Shown here piece by piece: positions 9,399 to 19,837 of a stretch of DNA of 38,377 bases. The DNA lies in NCBI GenBank assembly GCA_001801105.1, contig MGWS01000002.1, forward strand, positions 1 through 38,377. Reading direction: 5' to 3'. Origin of the DNA: Gallionellales bacterium GWA2_60_18 (GTDB taxonomy: Bacteria > Pseudomonadota > Gammaproteobacteria > Burkholderiales > Gallionellaceae). The translations under genes and the position numbers were made by a program. Each line of letters starts with the position of its first letter. The stretch's first letter is position 1. The notes beneath the pieces were generated by a model. The model was not told the DNA's origin. It did no database searches and worked only from the letters and a program-made list of their open reading frames with translations.

Positions 9399-10703
9399 GT
9401 GAACACGATTGCTAAGGGCGCAAGCAAGGGCAAGTATGGCGATTTGAGCCAGCGCCTGTGGTTTTTGCTGGGCGCCCTGGTGGTATTCCGCATCGGTGCG
9501 CATATTCCGGTGCCTGGCATCGACCCGGTGGTTCTGGCTGACCTGTTCAAGACGCAGAAGGATGGCATCCTGGGCATGTTCAACATGTTTTCAGGCGGCG
9601 CCCTGGAGCGCTTCACCATCTTTGCGCTGGGCATCATGCCGTACATCTCGGCGTCGATTATCATGCAGCTGGCGGCAATAGCGGTACCGCAGCTTGAGCA
9701 GTTGAAGAAGGAAGGCGAAGCAGGTCGCCGCAAGATTACGCAGTACACCCGCTATGGCACGTTGGTGCTGGCGCTGTTCCAGGCGTTCGGCATTTCGGTG
9801 GCATTGCAGGCGCAACCGGGACTGGTGCCGAATCCGGGCATGATGTTCCAGTTGACTTCGGTGATCACGCTGGTGACCGGCACGATATTTCTGATGTGGT
9901 TGGGTGAGCAGATCACCGAGCGTGGTTTGGGTAACGGTATTTCGCTGATCATTTTTGCCGGCATTGCTGCCGGATTGCCGAGTGCGATCGGCAGCACGCT
10001 GGAACTGGCACGCACGGGCGCGTTCTCGATCCCGCTGGTGCTGTTCCTGCTGATTGGCGCCATTGCGGTAACGGCACTGGTGGTGTTCGTCGAGCGCGGG
10101 CAGCGCAAGATTCTGGTGAATTACGCCAAGCGTCAGGTAGGCAACAAGGTTTACGGCGGGCAGAGTTCGCATCTGCCGCTGAAGTTGAACATGGCCGGGG
10201 TGATCCCGCCGATTTTTGCTTCCAGCATCATCCTGTTTCCCGCGACGATCGCGGGCTGGTTCGGTAGCGGGCAAGGCATGAATTGGTTGAAGGATATCAG
10301 CGACAAGCTGTCTCCGGGACAGCCGATCTATGTGCTGGTTTATGCGGTAGCGATCGTGTTTTTCTGCTTTTTCTACACGGCGCTGGTGTTCAGCCCGAAA
10401 GAGACGGCGGACAACCTGAAGAAGAGCGGTGCATTTCTGCCGGGGATACGTCCGGGCGAACAGACTGCGCGCTATGTTGAGAAGATCATGCTGCGCCTGA
10501 CCATGGTCGGCGCGGTGTACATCACCCTGGTATGTCTGCTGCCGGAATTTCTGGTGGTGAAATGGAATGTGCCGTTTTACTTTGGTGGAACTTCGTTGCT
10601 GATTCTGGTAGTGGTTACTATGGACTTCATGTCTCAAGTCCAATCCTATCTGATGACGCATCAGTATGAGAATCTGTTGAAGAAAGCCAACTTCAAGGGA
10701 TAG
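9399..10703 (+). CDS. secY: Preprotein translocase channel subunit SecY
   Basis: 434 residues from GTG 9399, six bases after AAGG (9389-9392); a TTG two codons earlier overlaps that SD. Ten membrane segments are expected, the first at about residues 20-40 ([20 protein letters not shown]). The motifs [14 protein letters not shown] and [25 protein letters not shown] (cytoplasmic loop) are typical. It forms the inner-membrane protein-conducting pore with SecE/SecG; SecDF-YajC are encoded later in this window. Confidence 0.97.
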   Translation: MNTIAKGASKGKYGDLSQRLWFLLGALVVFRIGAHIPVPGIDPVVLADLFKTQKDGILGMFNMFSGGALERFTIFALGIMPYISASIIMQLAAIAVPQLEQLKKEGEAGRRKITQYTRYGTLVLALFQAFGISVALQAQPGLVPNPGMMFQLTSVITLVTGTIFLMWLGEQITERGLGNGISLIIFAGIAAGLPSAIGSTLELARTGAFSIPLVLFLLIGAIAVTALVVFVERGQRKILVNYAKRQVGNKVYGGQSSHLPLKLNMAGVIPPIFASSIILFPATIAGWFGSGQGMNWLKDISDKLSPGQPIYVLVYAVAIVFFCFFYTALVFSPKETADNLKKSGAFLPGIRPGEQTARYVEKIMLRLTMVGAVYITLVCLLPEFLVVKWNVPFYFGGTSLLILVVVTMDFMSQVQSYLMTHQYENLLKKANFKG

Positions 10704-10722
10704 CTAAAGAAGACTCGCGCTG

Positions 10723-10941
10723 ATGGCTAAAGAAGACGTAATTCAGATGCAGGGCGAGATCGAGGAGTCGCTGCCGAATGCAACGTTCCGGATTAAGCTG
10801 GAAAATGGTCATGTAGTGCTGGGGCATATCTCCGGGAAAATGCGGATGCACTATATCCGCATCCTGCCGGGAGACAAGGTAACCGTCGAATTGACGCCAT
10901 ATGATTTGAGCAGGGCGCGTATTGTGTTCCGTGCCAAATAG
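10723..10941 (+). CDS. infA: Translation initiation factor IF-1
   Basis: 72 residues, an S1/OB-fold, starting [22 protein letters not shown] and ending [13 protein letters not shown]-1 occupies the 30S A site during initiation. Its insertion between secY and rpmJ is common in beta- and Gram-positive bacteria, unlike E. coli where infA is elsewhere. Confidence 0.97.
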   Translation: MAKEDVIQMQGEIEESLPNATFRIKLENGHVVLGHISGKMRMHYIRILPGDKVTVELTPYDLSRARIVFRAK

Positions 10942-10963
10942 TTGAGAGAGCAAGGAGAAGAAA

Positions 10964-11077
10964 ATGAGAGTTCAGGCATCGGTAAAAAAGATCTGCCGCA
11001 ATTGCAAGATCATTCGTCGCAATCGGGTTGTGCGCGTTATCTGTACGGAGCCGCGCCACAAGCAACGCCAAGGTTAA
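10964..11077 (+). CDS. rpmJ: 50S ribosomal protein L36, zinc form
   Basis: A 37-codon gene: [15 protein letters not shown], then a basic middle and HKQRQG at the end. Cys11, Cys14, Cys27 and His32 form the zinc ribbon, so this is the C+ type. SD AAGGAGAAG lies directly upstream. It ends the spc segment; a promoter for the alpha segment follows its stop. Confidence 0.96.
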   Translation: MRVQASVKKICRNCKIIRRNRVVRVICTEPRHKQRQG

Positions 11078-11078
11078 T

Positions 11079-11108
11079 TTGAACCAAGTTGACTGTCGGT
11101 GATATAAT
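11079..11108 (+). promoter_or_regulatory. Promoter for rpsM (alpha segment)
   Basis: TTGAAC (11079-11084) is followed after 18 bases by a perfect TATAAT (11103-11108), 31 bases before the rpsM ATG. It lies in the 62-base rpmJ-rpsM gap. The nearby TTGACT at 11089 is only eight bases from the -10 and cannot serve as its -35. Confidence 0.7.
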
Positions 11109-11139
11109 TTTTAACTTCTTTTGAAGATAGGGTAGCTGC

Positions 11140-11505
11140 ATGGCACGTATTGCAGGGGTCAACATCCCCAACCATCAACACGCTGTGATTGCTTTGACTG
11201 CAATCTACGGCATCGGTCGCACTCGCTCGCAAAGTATTTGCGTAGCGGCAGGCATCAATGCCTCCACCAAGATGAAAGACCTGACTGACGCGGAAGTGGA
11301 AAAGCTGCGCGAAGAAGTCGCCAAGTTCACGGTGGAAGGTGATCTGCGCCGCGAAACGACGATGAACATCAAGCGTCTGATGGATCTGGGTTGTTATCGC
11401 GGCTTGCGTCACCGTCGCGGTTTGCCGTGTCGCGGCCAGCGTACACGCACCAACGCGCGTACCCGCAAGGGGCCGCGCAAGGCAATTGCCGGCGCCAAGA
11501 AATAA
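11140..11505 (+). CDS. rpsM: 30S ribosomal protein S13
   Basis: 121 residues, starting [20 protein letters not shown], with IYGIGRTRS and the C-terminal [18 protein letters not shown] tail that touches the P-site tRNA. It heads the alpha segment rpsM-rpsK-rpsD-rpoA-rplQ with its own predicted promoter. Confidence 0.98.
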   Translation: MARIAGVNIPNHQHAVIALTAIYGIGRTRSQSICVAAGINASTKMKDLTDAEVEKLREEVAKFTVEGDLRRETTMNIKRLMDLGCYRGLRHRRGLPCRGQRTRTNARTRKGPRKAIAGAKK

Positions 11506-11535
11506 GTTCGCTATAACGCTTTAGAGGAATAGATT

Positions 11536-11925
11536 ATGGCCAAGCCAAGCACGAAAGTGCGCAAGAAAGTCAAAAAGAATGTTGCCGAGGGCGTGGCGCA
11601 CGTTCATGCTTCTTTCAATAACACCATCATCACCATCACCGACCGCCAGGGTAATGCCTTGGCATGGTCCACCAGCGGCGCGCAGGGCTTCAAGGGCTCG
11701 CGCAAGAGCACGCCGTTCGCCGCACAGGTCGCCGCTGAAGTGGTAGGCAAGTCGGCACAGGAATGTGGTGTGAAAAACATCGAGGTGCGCATCAAGGGGC
11801 CAGGGCCGGGGCGTGAATCCGCCGTGCGCGCATTGAATGCCGCTGGATTCAAAATCACCAGCATTTCCGATATCACGCCGGTGCCGCATAACGGCTGTCG
11901 CCCGCCCAAAAAGCGCCGTATTTAA
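11536..11925 (+). CDS. rpsK: 30S ribosomal protein S11
   Basis: 129 residues. [16 protein letters not shown] and [14 protein letters not shown] are family signatures, and the end [13 protein letters not shown] is the conserved C-terminus. It forms part of the 30S platform near the E site. SD AGAGGAA precedes the ATG. Confidence 0.98.
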   Translation: MAKPSTKVRKKVKKNVAEGVAHVHASFNNTIITITDRQGNALAWSTSGAQGFKGSRKSTPFAAQVAAEVVGKSAQECGVKNIEVRIKGPGPGRESAVRALNAAGFKITSISDITPVPHNGCRPPKKRRI

Positions 11926-11941
11926 TTCCTGGGAGTCAATC

Positions 11942-12571
11942 TTGGCTAGAAATCTTGATCCAAAGTGCCGTCAGTGCCGCCGTGAAGGCGAGAAGCTGTT
12001 CCTGAAAGGCGAGAAGTGCTTCACCGACAAATGCGCCGTCGAGCGCCGCGCTTATGCGCCAGGTCAGCACGGCCAGAAGAAGAACACCCGCTTGTCCGAG
12101 TATGGCGGCCAGCTGCGTGAGAAGCAAAAGGTACGCCGTATCTATGGTGTGTTGGAAAAACAATTCCGCCTGACCTACAAGCAGGCAGAAAGCCAGCGCG
12201 GCATCACCGGCGAAAATCTGTTGCAAAATCTGGAATCGCGTCTGGATAACGTGTCCTACCGCATGGGCTTTGGCGCATCGCGCGCGGAAGCGCGTCAAGT
12301 GGTACGGCACAACGGCGTTCTGGTGAACGGCAGGCGCGTCAACATTCCCTCATACCAGGTACGTCCCGGTGATGTGGTCGAGGTGGCGGAAAAATCCAGG
12401 GCGCAACTGCGTATCAAGGCCGCAATCGAAGCTGCCGAGCAACGCGGTTTCCCGGAATGGCTGGAGATGGATACCAAGGGTCTCAAGGGTACCTTCAAGG
12501 CCAAACCGCAACGTGCCGAGCTGCCAGCGAGTATCAATGAACATCTCGTGGTTGAGTTGTATTCCAAGTAA
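11942..12571 (+). CDS. rpsD: 30S ribosomal protein S4, zinc type, TTG start
   Basis: 209 residues from TTG 11942 (read [16 protein letters not shown]), with GGGAG (11931-11935) six bases upstream; no ATG fits the family start. Cys9, Cys12, Cys26 and Cys31 form the four-cysteine zinc site of C+ S4 proteins, unlike the zinc-free E. coli type. The S4 RNA-binding domain is at about residues 96-160 ([22 protein letters not shown]). It starts 30S assembly; in E. coli it also represses the alpha operon. TTG may limit its expression relative to S11. Confidence 0.95.
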   Translation: MARNLDPKCRQCRREGEKLFLKGEKCFTDKCAVERRAYAPGQHGQKKNTRLSEYGGQLREKQKVRRIYGVLEKQFRLTYKQAESQRGITGENLLQNLESRLDNVSYRMGFGASRAEARQVVRHNGVLVNGRRVNIPSYQVRPGDVVEVAEKSRAQLRIKAAIEAAEQRGFPEWLEMDTKGLKGTFKAKPQRAELPASINEHLVVELYSK

Positions 12572-12588
12572 TCCACGCGGAGTAGCGT

Positions 12589-13557
12589 ATGCCTAAGAAT
12601 GAATTTTTGAAGCCCCGCATCATCGATGTGCAAAGGATCTCCGCCACGCAAGCCAAGGTGGTGATGGAGCCTTTCGAACGTGGCTACGGCCACACATTGG
12701 GTAATGCACTGCGCCGTATCCTGTTGTCTTCCATGCCCGGCGCCGCTGCGACCGAAGTGAAGATGGCCGGCGTGTTGCACGAGTATGCGACCATCGACGG
12801 TGTGCAGGAAGATGTTGTGGATATCCTGCTGAACCTCAAGGGGGTCGTGTTGCGTCTCCACAATGTGCCCGAGGTCGTACTGACCATCAAGAAGGAAGGC
12901 CAAGGTGTCGTGACGGCTGCCGATATCAGCGGCAATGCGGATATCGAGATAGTCAATCCGGATCATGTGATTGCACATCTGACTGCTGGTGGAAAGCTGG
13001 ACATGCAGATCAAGGTCGAGCAAGGGCGTGGTTACGTGTCGGCGATTACACGCCAGACCCCGAACGAAACCCGTGCCGTCGGCCATATCGCGCTGGACGC
13101 ATCGTTCAGCCCGGTCAGCCGCGTCAGCTATGCGGTCGAAAGCGCGCGTGTCGAACAACGTACCGACCTCGACAAGCTGGTGATGCATATCGAAACCAAC
13201 GGCGCGCTCGATCCCGAGCAGGCGATCCGCAATGCGGCGCGTATTCTGGTCGACCAGTTCTCCGTATTTGCCGCGTTGGAAGGCACCGAACCGGTCGTCG
13301 AGAAGGTTCAGGCACCGAAGGTCGATCCCATTCTGTTGCGTCCGGTGGATGATCTGGAATTGACTCCGCGTTCCTCCAACTGCCTCAAGGCGCAAAGCAT
13401 CCATTACATCGGCGACCTGATCCAGTACACCGAGAACGATCTGTTGCGTACCCCGAACCTGGGCCGCAAATCGCTGAACGAAATCAAGCAGGTTCTTGCC
13501 GAGCACAATCTGTCGCTGGGGATGAAGCTGGAAAACTGGCCTGTTGCTACAGCTTAA
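12589..13557 (+). CDS. rpoA: RNA polymerase alpha subunit
   Basis: 322 residues, near the usual 325-330. The N-terminal assembly domain contains [21 protein letters not shown] (residues 26-46). The C-terminal DNA- and activator-binding domain begins near residue 245 with [22 protein letters not shown], which includes the UP-element-binding Arg, and ends [12 protein letters not shown]. The linker is of normal length. It lies between rpsD and rplQ as in most bacteria. Confidence 0.98.
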   Translation: MPKNEFLKPRIIDVQRISATQAKVVMEPFERGYGHTLGNALRRILLSSMPGAAATEVKMAGVLHEYATIDGVQEDVVDILLNLKGVVLRLHNVPEVVLTIKKEGQGVVTAADISGNADIEIVNPDHVIAHLTAGGKLDMQIKVEQGRGYVSAITRQTPNETRAVGHIALDASFSPVSRVSYAVESARVEQRTDLDKLVMHIETNGALDPEQAIRNAARILVDQFSVFAALEGTEPVVEKVQAPKVDPILLRPVDDLELTPRSSNCLKAQSIHYIGDLIQYTENDLLRTPNLGRKSLNEIKQVLAEHNLSLGMKLENWPVATA

Positions 13558-13593
13558 GCAGACAGCGCATTTTAGGAATAAGAGAGGCAAATC

Positions 13594-13980
13594 ATGCGTC
13601 ACCGTTTAGGTTTAAGAAAACTCAACCGTACCAGCAGCCACCGTCTGGCGATGTTCCGCAACATGACCGTTTCGCTGTTGCGCCACGAAGTCATCAAGAC
13701 CACCTTGCCCAAGGCCAAGGAACTGCGCCGCGTCGCGGAGCCCATCCTGACGCTGGGCAAGACCCCGAGCCTGGCTAACCGCCGTCTGGCGTTTGCGCGC
13801 CTGCGCGACCGCGAGATGGTCGTCAAGCTGTTCGATGAACTCGGTCCGCGTTATGCGGCACGCAACGGCGGCTATTTGCGCATCCTCAAGTTCGGTTTCC
13901 GCCAGGGCGATAACGCGCCGATGGCACTGATCGAACTGATGGACCGCCCCGCAGACGCGACGGCGGTTGAAGCCGAGTAA
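13594..13980 (+). CDS. rplQ: 50S ribosomal protein L17
   Basis: 128 residues, starting [17 protein letters not shown], with [19 protein letters not shown]. It is the last gene of the super-operon; an intrinsic terminator begins 26 bases after the stop. Confidence 0.98.
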   Translation: MRHRLGLRKLNRTSSHRLAMFRNMTVSLLRHEVIKTTLPKAKELRRVAEPILTLGKTPSLANRRLAFARLRDREMVVKLFDELGPRYAARNGGYLRILKFGFRQGDNAPMALIELMDRPADATAVEAE

Positions 13981-14006
13981 GCTTACGCACTGCTTCAGCG
14001 TTCCAC

Positions 14007-14034
14007 AAAAAGCCGGGTTATCCCGGCTTTTTGT
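14007..14034 (+). terminator. Intrinsic terminator of the ribosomal super-operon
   Basis: AGCCGGG (14011-14017) pairs with CCCGGCT (14022-14028) around TTAT, flanked by AAAA upstream and a TTTTT tract (14028-14032). It is a strong symmetrical Rho-independent terminator that could also work on the minus strand. Confidence 0.92.
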
Positions 14035-14072
14035 TTGCTACACTTCACCTTCAACCTCACAGGGAGAGAGAA

Positions 14073-15047
14073 ATGGCCAACTGGTTCGCAGATAACTCAC
14101 TATCCATAGGCCGCACTCCGCTGGTGCGCCTTAATCGCATCACTGACGGTGCATCCGCCACCATTCTTGCCAAGGTCGAGGGGCGCAATCCGGCCTACTC
14201 GGTCAAGTGCCGTATCGGCGCAGCGATGGTCGCGGACGCCGAAAAGCGCGGCCTGCTTTCTCCCGGAAAGCACATCGTCGAACCTACCAGCGGCAACACC
14301 GGCATCGCGCTGGCCTTTGTCGCCGCGGCGCACGGCATTCCCCTGACGCTGACGATGCCGGAAACCATGAGCATCGAACGCCGCAAGCTGCTGGTCGCAT
14401 TCGGCGCCACCCTAGTGCTGACCGAAGGTTCGAAAGGTATGGGCGGTGCGATCGCCAAAGCTGAAGAGATCGCCGCCAGCGATTCGAAGTACGTCCTGCT
14501 GCAACAGTTCAAGAATCCGGCCAATCCTGCCATCCACGAGCAAACCACCGGGCCGGAGATATGGGGCGATACCGATGGCAAGATCGACATTCTCGTATCC
14601 GGTGTCGGCACCGGCGGAACCATTACCGGGGTGTCACGCTACATTAAGCATACTCAGGGCAAATCCATCACTTCGGTCGCCGTGGAACCGACCGCCAGCC
14701 CCATCCTTACCCAGAAGCTCGCCGGTGAACCGCTGAAGCCCGGCCCGCACAAGATACAGGGCATAGGCGCAGGCTTTGTGCCGGATACGCTCGATCTGTC
14801 ACTGGTGGATGAGATAGAGCAGGTCACCAACGAAGACGCCGTGCTCTACGCCCGTCGTCTGGCGCGCGAGGAAGGCATCCTTTCCGGTATTTCCAGCGGC
14901 GCTGCCGTGGCGGCTGCGGTACGTCAGGCCAGGCGTCCCGAGAATGCCGGCAAGACCATCGTCGTGATCCTGCCGGATTCCGGCGAGCGTTATCTCAGCT
15001 CGATCTTGTTTGAAGGAATGTTTGACGAGAAGGGGATTGCAGCCTAG
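14073..15047 (+). CDS. cysK: Cysteine synthase A (O-acetylserine sulfhydrylase)
   Basis: 324 residues from ATG 14073 behind AGGGAGAGAG; the in-frame TTG at 14031 lies in the terminator and is rejected. The enzyme makes cysteine from O-acetylserine and sulfide with PLP. Lys45 in SVKCRIGA is the Schiff-base lysine, PTSGNTG holds the substrate loop and GVGTGGT binds the PLP phosphate. Long stretches ([27 protein letters not shown]) match E. coli CysK rather than CysM. It stands alone between the ribosomal terminator and the convergent uvrA. Confidence 0.95.
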   Translation: MANWFADNSLSIGRTPLVRLNRITDGASATILAKVEGRNPAYSVKCRIGAAMVADAEKRGLLSPGKHIVEPTSGNTGIALAFVAAAHGIPLTLTMPETMSIERRKLLVAFGATLVLTEGSKGMGGAIAKAEEIAASDSKYVLLQQFKNPANPAIHEQTTGPEIWGDTDGKIDILVSGVGTGGTITGVSRYIKHTQGKSITSVAVEPTASPILTQKLAGEPLKPGPHKIQGIGAGFVPDTLDLSLVDEIEQVTNEDAVLYARRLAREEGILSGISSGAAVAAAVRQARRPENAGKTIVVILPDSGERYLSSILFEGMFDEKGIAA

Positions 15048-15062
15048 TCAATCTAACCATGA

Positions 15063-15098
15063 CGCCGGCAGAAGTGCAGCCAGTGGCAATTGCCGGCG
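15063..15098. other. Stem-loop between convergent cysK and uvrA
   Basis: CGCCGGCA (15063-15070) and TGCCGGCG (15091-15098) form a perfect 8-base stem with a 20-base loop in the 111-base gap between the two stop codons. There is no T-tract. It may end or stabilise either transcript. Confidence 0.35.
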
Positions 15099-15158
15099 AA
15101 CGGTTTCGCTTTAAGCAACAACGACCATTGATTCCCCTCATGCTGGGGTGTCATGCGT

Positions 15159-17981
15159 TCAGATGCGTTTCAGGATGCTTTGCAGATACGGCCCCGTCAC
15201 GCTGTCAGGATTCGCCGCGATCTCCTTGGGCGAGCCTTGCGCCACGATGCGCCCGCCGCCGTCGCCGCCTTCCGGGCCGAGATCGATGACCCAATCGGCG
15301 GTCTTGATGACATCCAGATTGTGTTCGATCACCACCACGGTGTTGCCCTGGTCACGCAACTTGTGGATCACTTTCAGCAGCATGTCGATATCGTGGAAAT
15401 GCAGGCCGGTGGTCGGTTCGTCGAGGATGTACAGCGTGCGCCCGGTATCGCGCTTGGACAGTTCCAGCGAGAGCTTCACGCGCTGTGCCTCTCCGCCGGA
15501 CAGCGTGGTGGCGCTCTGTCCCAGCGTGATGTAGCCCAAGCCGACATCCAGCAGCGTCTTCAGTTTGCGCGCGATCACCGGTACCGGCGCGAAGAACTCA
15601 TGCGCCTGCTCCACCGTCATGTTCAGCACGTCGTGGATGTTCTTCCCCTTGTATTGCACCTCCAGCGTCTCGCGGTTGTAGCGCTGGCCGTGGCACACGT
15701 CGCACGATACATACACATCCGGCAGAAAGTGCATCTCCACCTTGATCACGCCGTCGCCCTGACAGGACTCGCAGCGCCCGCCCTTCACGTTGAAGGAGAA
15801 GCGCCCCGGCCCGTAGCCGCGTTCGCGCGAGGCCGGCACGCTGGAAAACAGGTCGCGTATCGGCGTGAACAGCCCGGTGTAAGTCGCCGGGTTGGAGCGC
15901 GGCGTGCGTCCGATGGGTGACTGATCCACGTTGATCACCTTGTCGAAGAACTCCAGCCCCGATATCTCACGGTAAGGCGCAGGCTCGGCATTGCTGCCGT
16001 ACAAGTGCTGCGCCACTGCGTGATACAGCGTGTCGTTGATGAGGGTGGACTTGCCCGAACCGGACACGCCCGTGATGCAGGTGAGCAGGCCGACCGGCAG
16101 ATCGAGCGTCACCTCTTTCAGGTTGTTGCCGCTGGCACCGATGATATTCAGGCGGCGCTCGGGATCAGGCTTGCGATACTGCTTCGGCGGCTCGATGCGG
16201 CGCCGCCCGGACAGGTAATCGCCGGTGAGCGACTGCGGGTTGGCGCATACTTCCTGCGCCGTGCCTTGCGCCACCACCGTGCCGCCGTGTTCGCCCGCGC
16301 CCGGTCCCATGTCCACCACATAATCGGCGGTCTGGATCGCATCCTCGTCATGCTCCACCACGATCACGCTGTTGCCCATGTCGCGCAGGCGCTTCAGGGT
16401 ATCCAGCAAGCGGTCATTGTCGCGCTGATGCAGCCCTATAGAAGGTTCATCCAGTACATACATCACCCCCGTGAGACCGGAACCGATCTGTGACGCCAGG
16501 CGGATGCGCTGCGCTTCGCCGCCGGAGAGCGTCTCGGCCGAGCGTTCCAGCGACAGGTAATCCAGACCCACGTTATTGAGGAAGGTGAGACGGCTGGCGA
16601 TCTCCTGCACGATCTTCTCGGCGATGGCCTGCTTGTTGCCAGGCAGTGTCACGCCCTGGAAGAAAGTCAGCGCCTGCTTCAGCGGCAAGGCGCTCAATTC
16701 GTAGATGGTGCGGTCGGCCACGCGCACATGGCGCGCCTCTTCGCGCAGGCGCGTGCCTTTGCACTCCGGGCAGGAACAGGAATTCAGATACTTCGCCAGC
16801 TCCTCGCGCACCGTGGGCGAATCCGTCTCCTTGTAGCGCCGCTCCAGATTGTTCACGATGCCCTCGAACGGATGCTCGCGCAGCATCTTCTTGCCGCGCT
16901 CGTTCAGGTAAGTGAAAGCGATCTCCTCGCGTCCGCTGCCGTTCAACACCACCTGCTGTATCTTCTCTGGCAGGCTCTCGAACGGACGTTCCAGATCGAA
17001 ATCGTAATGCTTCGCCAGACTGTCCAGCATCTGGTAATAGAACTGATTGCGCCGGTCCCAGCCCTTGATTGCGCCGCCGCTCAACGAGAGCTGGGGGAAG
17101 GCCACGATGCGTTGCGGATCGAAGAAACTGATCACTCCCAAACCATCGCACTTCGGGCACGCGCCCATCGGGCTGTTGAACGAGAACAGGCGCGGCTCGA
17201 GCTCTTGCAGCGAATAATTGCAGATCGGGCAGGCGAACTTGGCCGAGAACAGATGCTCCTTGCCGGAGTCCATCTCCACCGCCAGCGCGCGCCCGTCGGC
17301 ATGGCGCAGCGCCGTCTCGAACGACTCCGCCAGACGCTGCTTGATATCCGGCGAAACCTTCAACCGGTCCACCACGATCTCGATGGTGTGCTTGGAGTTC
17401 TTCGCCAGCCTCGGCAGATTATCCATCTCGCACACCTTGCCGTTCACGCGCAGACGCACGAAGCCCTGCGCCCGCAGTTCGTCGAACAGCTCCAGTTGTT
17501 CGCCCTTGCGCGCCACCACGATGGGCGACAGGATCATCACCTTTGTCCCCTCCGGCAGCGCCAGCACCGCATCCACCATCTGCCCCACCGACTGCGCCTG
17601 CAAAATGATGTCATGCTGCGGACAATGCGGATCGCCTGCGCGGGCGAACAGCAGACGCAGATAATCGTGGATCTCGGTGACCGTCCCCACCGTGGAGCGC
17701 GGGTTATGCGAAGTCGCCTTCTGCTCGATGGCGATGGCGGGCGAAAGTCCCTCGATCAGATCGACATCCGGCTTCTCCATCAATTGCAGAAACTGCCGCG
17801 CGTAGGCCGAAAGCGACTCCACATAACGCCGCTGCCCCTCGGCATACAGCGTATCGAAAGCGAGCGAGGACTTGCCGGAACCGGACAACCCGGTGATGAC
17901 CACCAGCTTGTTGCGCGGGATGTCGAGGTTGATGTTCTTCAGGTTGTGGGTGCGCGCACCGCGTATTTTGATGTATTCCAT
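15159..17981 (-). CDS. uvrA: Excinuclease ABC subunit A
   Basis: 940 residues from ATG 17981 ([18 protein letters not shown]), the same length as E. coli UvrA; an open extension toward 18356 antisense to mnmA is rejected. It has two ABC modules: Walker [10 protein letters not shown] near residue 31 and GVSGSGKST in the second half; signature LSGGEAQR in both; Walker [11 protein letters not shown] and [10 protein letters not shown]. Two zinc sites are seen, CPIC..CPKC and [12 protein letters not shown]. UvrA scans DNA for damage in nucleotide-excision repair and loads UvrB. No LexA-type palindrome is visible upstream. Confidence 0.97.
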   Translation of the reverse strand: MEYIKIRGARTHNLKNINLDIPRNKLVVITGLSGSGKSSLAFDTLYAEGQRRYVESLSAYARQFLQLMEKPDVDLIEGLSPAIAIEQKATSHNPRSTVGTVTEIHDYLRLLFARAGDPHCPQHDIILQAQSVGQMVDAVLALPEGTKVMILSPIVVARKGEQLELFDELRAQGFVRLRVNGKVCEMDNLPRLAKNSKHTIEIVVDRLKVSPDIKQRLAESFETALRHADGRALAVEMDSGKEHLFSAKFACPICNYSLQELEPRLFSFNSPMGACPKCDGLGVISFFDPQRIVAFPQLSLSGGAIKGWDRRNQFYYQMLDSLAKHYDFDLERPFESLPEKIQQVVLNGSGREEIAFTYLNERGKKMLREHPFEGIVNNLERRYKETDSPTVREELAKYLNSCSCPECKGTRLREEARHVRVADRTIYELSALPLKQALTFFQGVTLPGNKQAIAEKIVQEIASRLTFLNNVGLDYLSLERSAETLSGGEAQRIRLASQIGSGLTGVMYVLDEPSIGLHQRDNDRLLDTLKRLRDMGNSVIVVEHDEDAIQTADYVVDMGPGAGEHGGTVVAQGTAQEVCANPQSLTGDYLSGRRRIEPPKQYRKPDPERRLNIIGASGNNLKEVTLDLPVGLLTCITGVSGSGKSTLINDTLYHAVAQHLYGSNAEPAPYREISGLEFFDKVINVDQSPIGRTPRSNPATYTGLFTPIRDLFSSVPASRERGYGPGRFSFNVKGGRCESCQGDGVIKVEMHFLPDVYVSCDVCHGQRYNRETLEVQYKGKNIHDVLNMTVEQAHEFFAPVPVIARKLKTLLDVGLGYITLGQSATTLSGGEAQRVKLSLELSKRDTGRTLYILDEPTTGLHFHDIDMLLKVIHKLRDQGNTVVVIEHNLDVIKTADWVIDLGPEGGDGGGRIVAQGSPKEIAANPDSVTGPYLQSILKRI

Positions 17982-18012
17982 GCCAGGCAGCGAATCAGAA
18001 AAACGACCTGAC

Positions 18013-18041
18013 AATATACGCGATTTTTGATGCTTTCCCAA
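18013..18041 (-). promoter_or_regulatory. Putative uvrA promoter
   Basis: On the minus strand TTGGGA (18041-18036) is followed after 17 bases by TATATT (18018-18013), 31 bases before the uvrA ATG, in the 118-base mnmA-uvrA gap. No CTGT-N8-ACAG SOS box accompanies it. Confidence 0.45.
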
Positions 18042-18099
18042 ACCTGTCACAGGCGTGAGAGTGGATGCCTTTGTCGAGCCGGCACGGTAGGGGGCAAGC

Positions 18100-19173
18100 T
18101 CAGCGGATGATGCCGCCGCCAAGGCAGATATCGCCGTCGTAGGCGACGACCGATTGCCCCGGCGTGACTGCCCACTGCGGCTCGTCGAAGCTGAAGCGGG
18201 CGCCGGCACCCTCCGTGAGCGCGATGCGGCAGGTCGCATCCTGCTGGCGGTAGCGTGTCTTGGCGGCATAGGCGCGTGCGGTGTCGGGCGCGCTGCCGCT
18301 GATCCAGTGCATCTCCAGCGCATCCAGCTGCGGCTTGAGCAACAGCGGATGATCATGCCCCTGCACCACGATCAGGCGGTTGTTGGCCATGTCCTTGCCC
18401 GCGACGAACCACGGCTCGCCGGTGCTGTCCCGGCCGCCGCCGATGCCTAGTCCCTGGCGCTGGCCGATGGTGTAGAACGCCAGCCCCATGTGTCGCCCGA
18501 CCACCGCGCCTTCCGGCGTGTGCATCTCGCCCGGCTGTGACGGCAGATAGCGGTTGAGGAATTCGCGGAACGGACGCTCACCGATGAAGCAGATGCCGGT
18601 GCTGTCCTTCTTGGCGTAGTTGGGCAGGCCGTGCTGCTCCGCGATGGCGCGTACCTGCGACTTCAGCAGCTTACCGAGCGGGAACATCGCCTTGCTCAAT
18701 TGCGCCTGATTCAGGCGATGCAGGAAGTAGCTCTGGTCTTTGCTGTCGTCTTCGGCCTTGAGCAGTTGGAACAGCCCGCCCGCTTCGCGCACCTGCGCAT
18801 AGTGGCCGGTGGCGATGCAGTCCGCACCGAGTGCGATGGCGTGGTCGAGAAAGGCCTTGAACTTGATCTCGGCGTTGCACAGGACATCCGGGTTGGGCGT
18901 GCGCCCGGCCTGGTATTCGCGCAGAAAATGGGCGAATACGCGGTCCTTGTATTCCCGGGCAAAGTTCACCGCCTCGATCGGGATGCCGATGGTATCGGCC
19001 ACCGCCACCGCATCCAGCAGGTCCTGGCGCGAAGAGCAGTATTCGTCGCTGTCGTCCTCCTCCCAGTTCTTCATGAACAGGCCGGTGACGTCGTAGCCCT
19101 GCTGTTTGAGCAACAGCGCGGCGACCGACGAATCGACGCCGCCGGACATGCCGACGATGATCTTTTTACTCAT
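18100..19173 (-). CDS. mnmA: tRNA-specific 2-thiouridylase MnmA
   Basis: 357 residues, typical. The N-terminal ATP-pyrophosphatase loop SGGVDSSV is at residues 10-17. The catalytic Cys99 lies in TPNPDVLCN and the persulfide-forming Cys195 in [10 protein letters not shown]. The enzyme adds sulfur to U34 of tRNA-Lys, -Glu and -Gln. Its start overlaps the end of the upstream nudJ-like gene by eight bases, the nudJ-mnmA order also known from E. coli, so the two are probably co-transcribed, with uvrA possibly receiving readthrough. Confidence 0.97.
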   Translation of the reverse strand: MSKKIIVGMSGGVDSSVAALLLKQQGYDVTGLFMKNWEEDDSDEYCSSRQDLLDAVAVADTIGIPIEAVNFAREYKDRVFAHFLREYQAGRTPNPDVLCNAEIKFKAFLDHAIALGADCIATGHYAQVREAGGLFQLLKAEDDSKDQSYFLHRLNQAQLSKAMFPLGKLLKSQVRAIAEQHGLPNYAKKDSTGICFIGERPFREFLNRYLPSQPGEMHTPEGAVVGRHMGLAFYTIGQRQGLGIGGGRDSTGEPWFVAGKDMANNRLIVVQGHDHPLLLKPQLDALEMHWISGSAPDTARAYAAKTRYRQQDATCRIALTEGAGARFSFDEPQWAVTPGQSVVAYDGDICLGGGIIR

Positions 19174-19612
19174 AGTGGGTAATCAGGTCGAGCGGATAAC
19201 GCTTGCCCGCGAGGTAGTCTTCCACGCAGCGCAGGATCAGCGGGCTGCGATGGCGCGCTGCCGTTGCGCGGATCTCGTCCGGCGTCATCCACACCGCGCG
19301 TACGATACCGTCATCCAGCACGCGCTCCGGCTCGTGCCCGGTGACGATGCCGCTGAAGGCGAAACGCAGATAGGTGACATCGGAATGGTTCGAATGCCAG
19401 CGATAGACGCCGAGCAGATGCTGCGGGGTGAAATGGTAGGCGGATTCTTCCAGCACTTCGCGTGCCGCGCCTTGCGCCAGGGTCTCGTTGTCTTCCCAGT
19501 GGCCGGCGGGCTGGTTGAACAGCAAACCCTGCTCGGTCTGTTCTTCGACCAGCAGAAAGCGGCCATCACGTTCGATGACAGCGGCGACGGTGACGTTGGG
19601 TTTCCAGATCAA
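19166..19612 (-). CDS. nudJ: Nudix hydrolase, NudJ-like phosphatase
   Basis: 148 residues. The Nudix box starts at GHWEDNE and continues AAREVLEES, with the usual glycine after EEx replaced by Ala. The opening [22 protein letters not shown] and the end LDLITHYE resemble E. coli NudJ (thiamine/nucleoside di- and triphosphate phosphatase), and the position next to mnmA supports that. Substrate remains inferred. The gene overlaps mnmA by eight bases. Confidence 0.85.
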   Translation of the reverse strand: MIWKPNVTVAAVIERDGRFLLVEEQTEQGLLFNQPAGHWEDNETLAQGAAREVLEESAYHFTPQHLLGVYRWHSNHSDVTYLRFAFSGIVTGHEPERVLDDGIVRAVWMTPDEIRATAARHRSPLILRCVEDYLAGKRYPLDLITHYE

Positions 19613-19630
19613 GATTCAACTCCAAAAAGC

Positions 19631-19656
19631 AAAAAGGCAGGTATCCCTGCCTTTTT
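19631..19656 (-). terminator. Intrinsic terminator after tRNA-Leu
   Basis: AAAAAGGCAGG (19631-19641) and CCTGCCTTTTT (19646-19656) form an 11-base perfect stem around TATC. On the minus strand it begins 12 bases after the tRNA 3' end and has a T5 tract, so it should end the tRNA transcript before the nudJ-like gene. It is symmetrical. Confidence 0.88.
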
Positions 19657-19668
19657 CATTTCTTGTGT

Positions 19669-19753
19669 TGGTGCCGGGGGAGGGACTCGAACCCTCACGC
19701 CTTGCGGCACCGGATTTTGAGTCCGGCACGTCTACCAGTTCCATCACCCCGGC
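19669..19753 (-). tRNA. tRNA-Leu, anticodon CAA
   Basis: The minus strand reads GCCGGGG (19753-19747) and closes with CCCCGGC, discriminator A and an encoded CCA (19671-19669). The T arm contains GGTTCGAGTCC. The anticodon stem CCGGA/TCCGG frames loop CTCAAAA, giving anticodon CAA (19719-19717), which reads UUG. A long variable arm (TGCCGCAAGGCG) confirms a class II leucine tRNA. Length is 85 with CCA. Confidence 0.95.
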
Positions 19754-19766
19754 AGGTGAGCGGCGC

Positions 19767-19795
19767 ATTATCCATGAAAGTTATACCCCCATCAA
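19767..19795 (-). promoter_or_regulatory. tRNA-Leu promoter
   Basis: On the minus strand TTGATG (19795-19790) is followed after 17 bases by GATAAT (19772-19767), then a GC-rich GCGCCGC typical of growth-rate-controlled stable RNA promoters. It starts 13 bases before the tRNA. It interlocks with the divergent queA promoter. Confidence 0.65.
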
Positions 19796-19802
19796 CTACA
19801 AT
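19774..19802 (+). promoter_or_regulatory. queA promoter
   Basis: ATGAAA (19774-19779), 17 bases, then TACAAT (19797-19802) continuing GCGCGCC. Transcription would start near 19809, so the upstream in-frame ATG at 19817 would have an 8-base leader with no SD; this favours the queA start at 19838. Confidence 0.6.
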
Positions 19803-19837
19803 GCGCGCCTTCATTCATGCAGTTTCAGGCGTTTTTC

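Noticed and set aside
11089..11108. TTGACT as -35 for the rpsM promoter
   Set aside because: It is only eight bases from TATAAT; TTGAAC at 11079 with 18-base spacing fits.
12295..13602. 435-codon minus-strand frame opposite rpoA
   Set aside because: Antisense to rpoA with no recognisable motif; composition reflects codon bias of the real gene.
17982..18099. SOS (LexA) box before uvrA
   Set aside because: Only CCTGTCACAGG-like text is present; no CTGT-N8-ACAG palindrome was found.
17982..18356. N-terminal extension of UvrA by 125 residues
   Set aside because: The family start [14 protein letters not shown] lies at 17981 and gives the E. coli length; the extension is antisense to mnmA.
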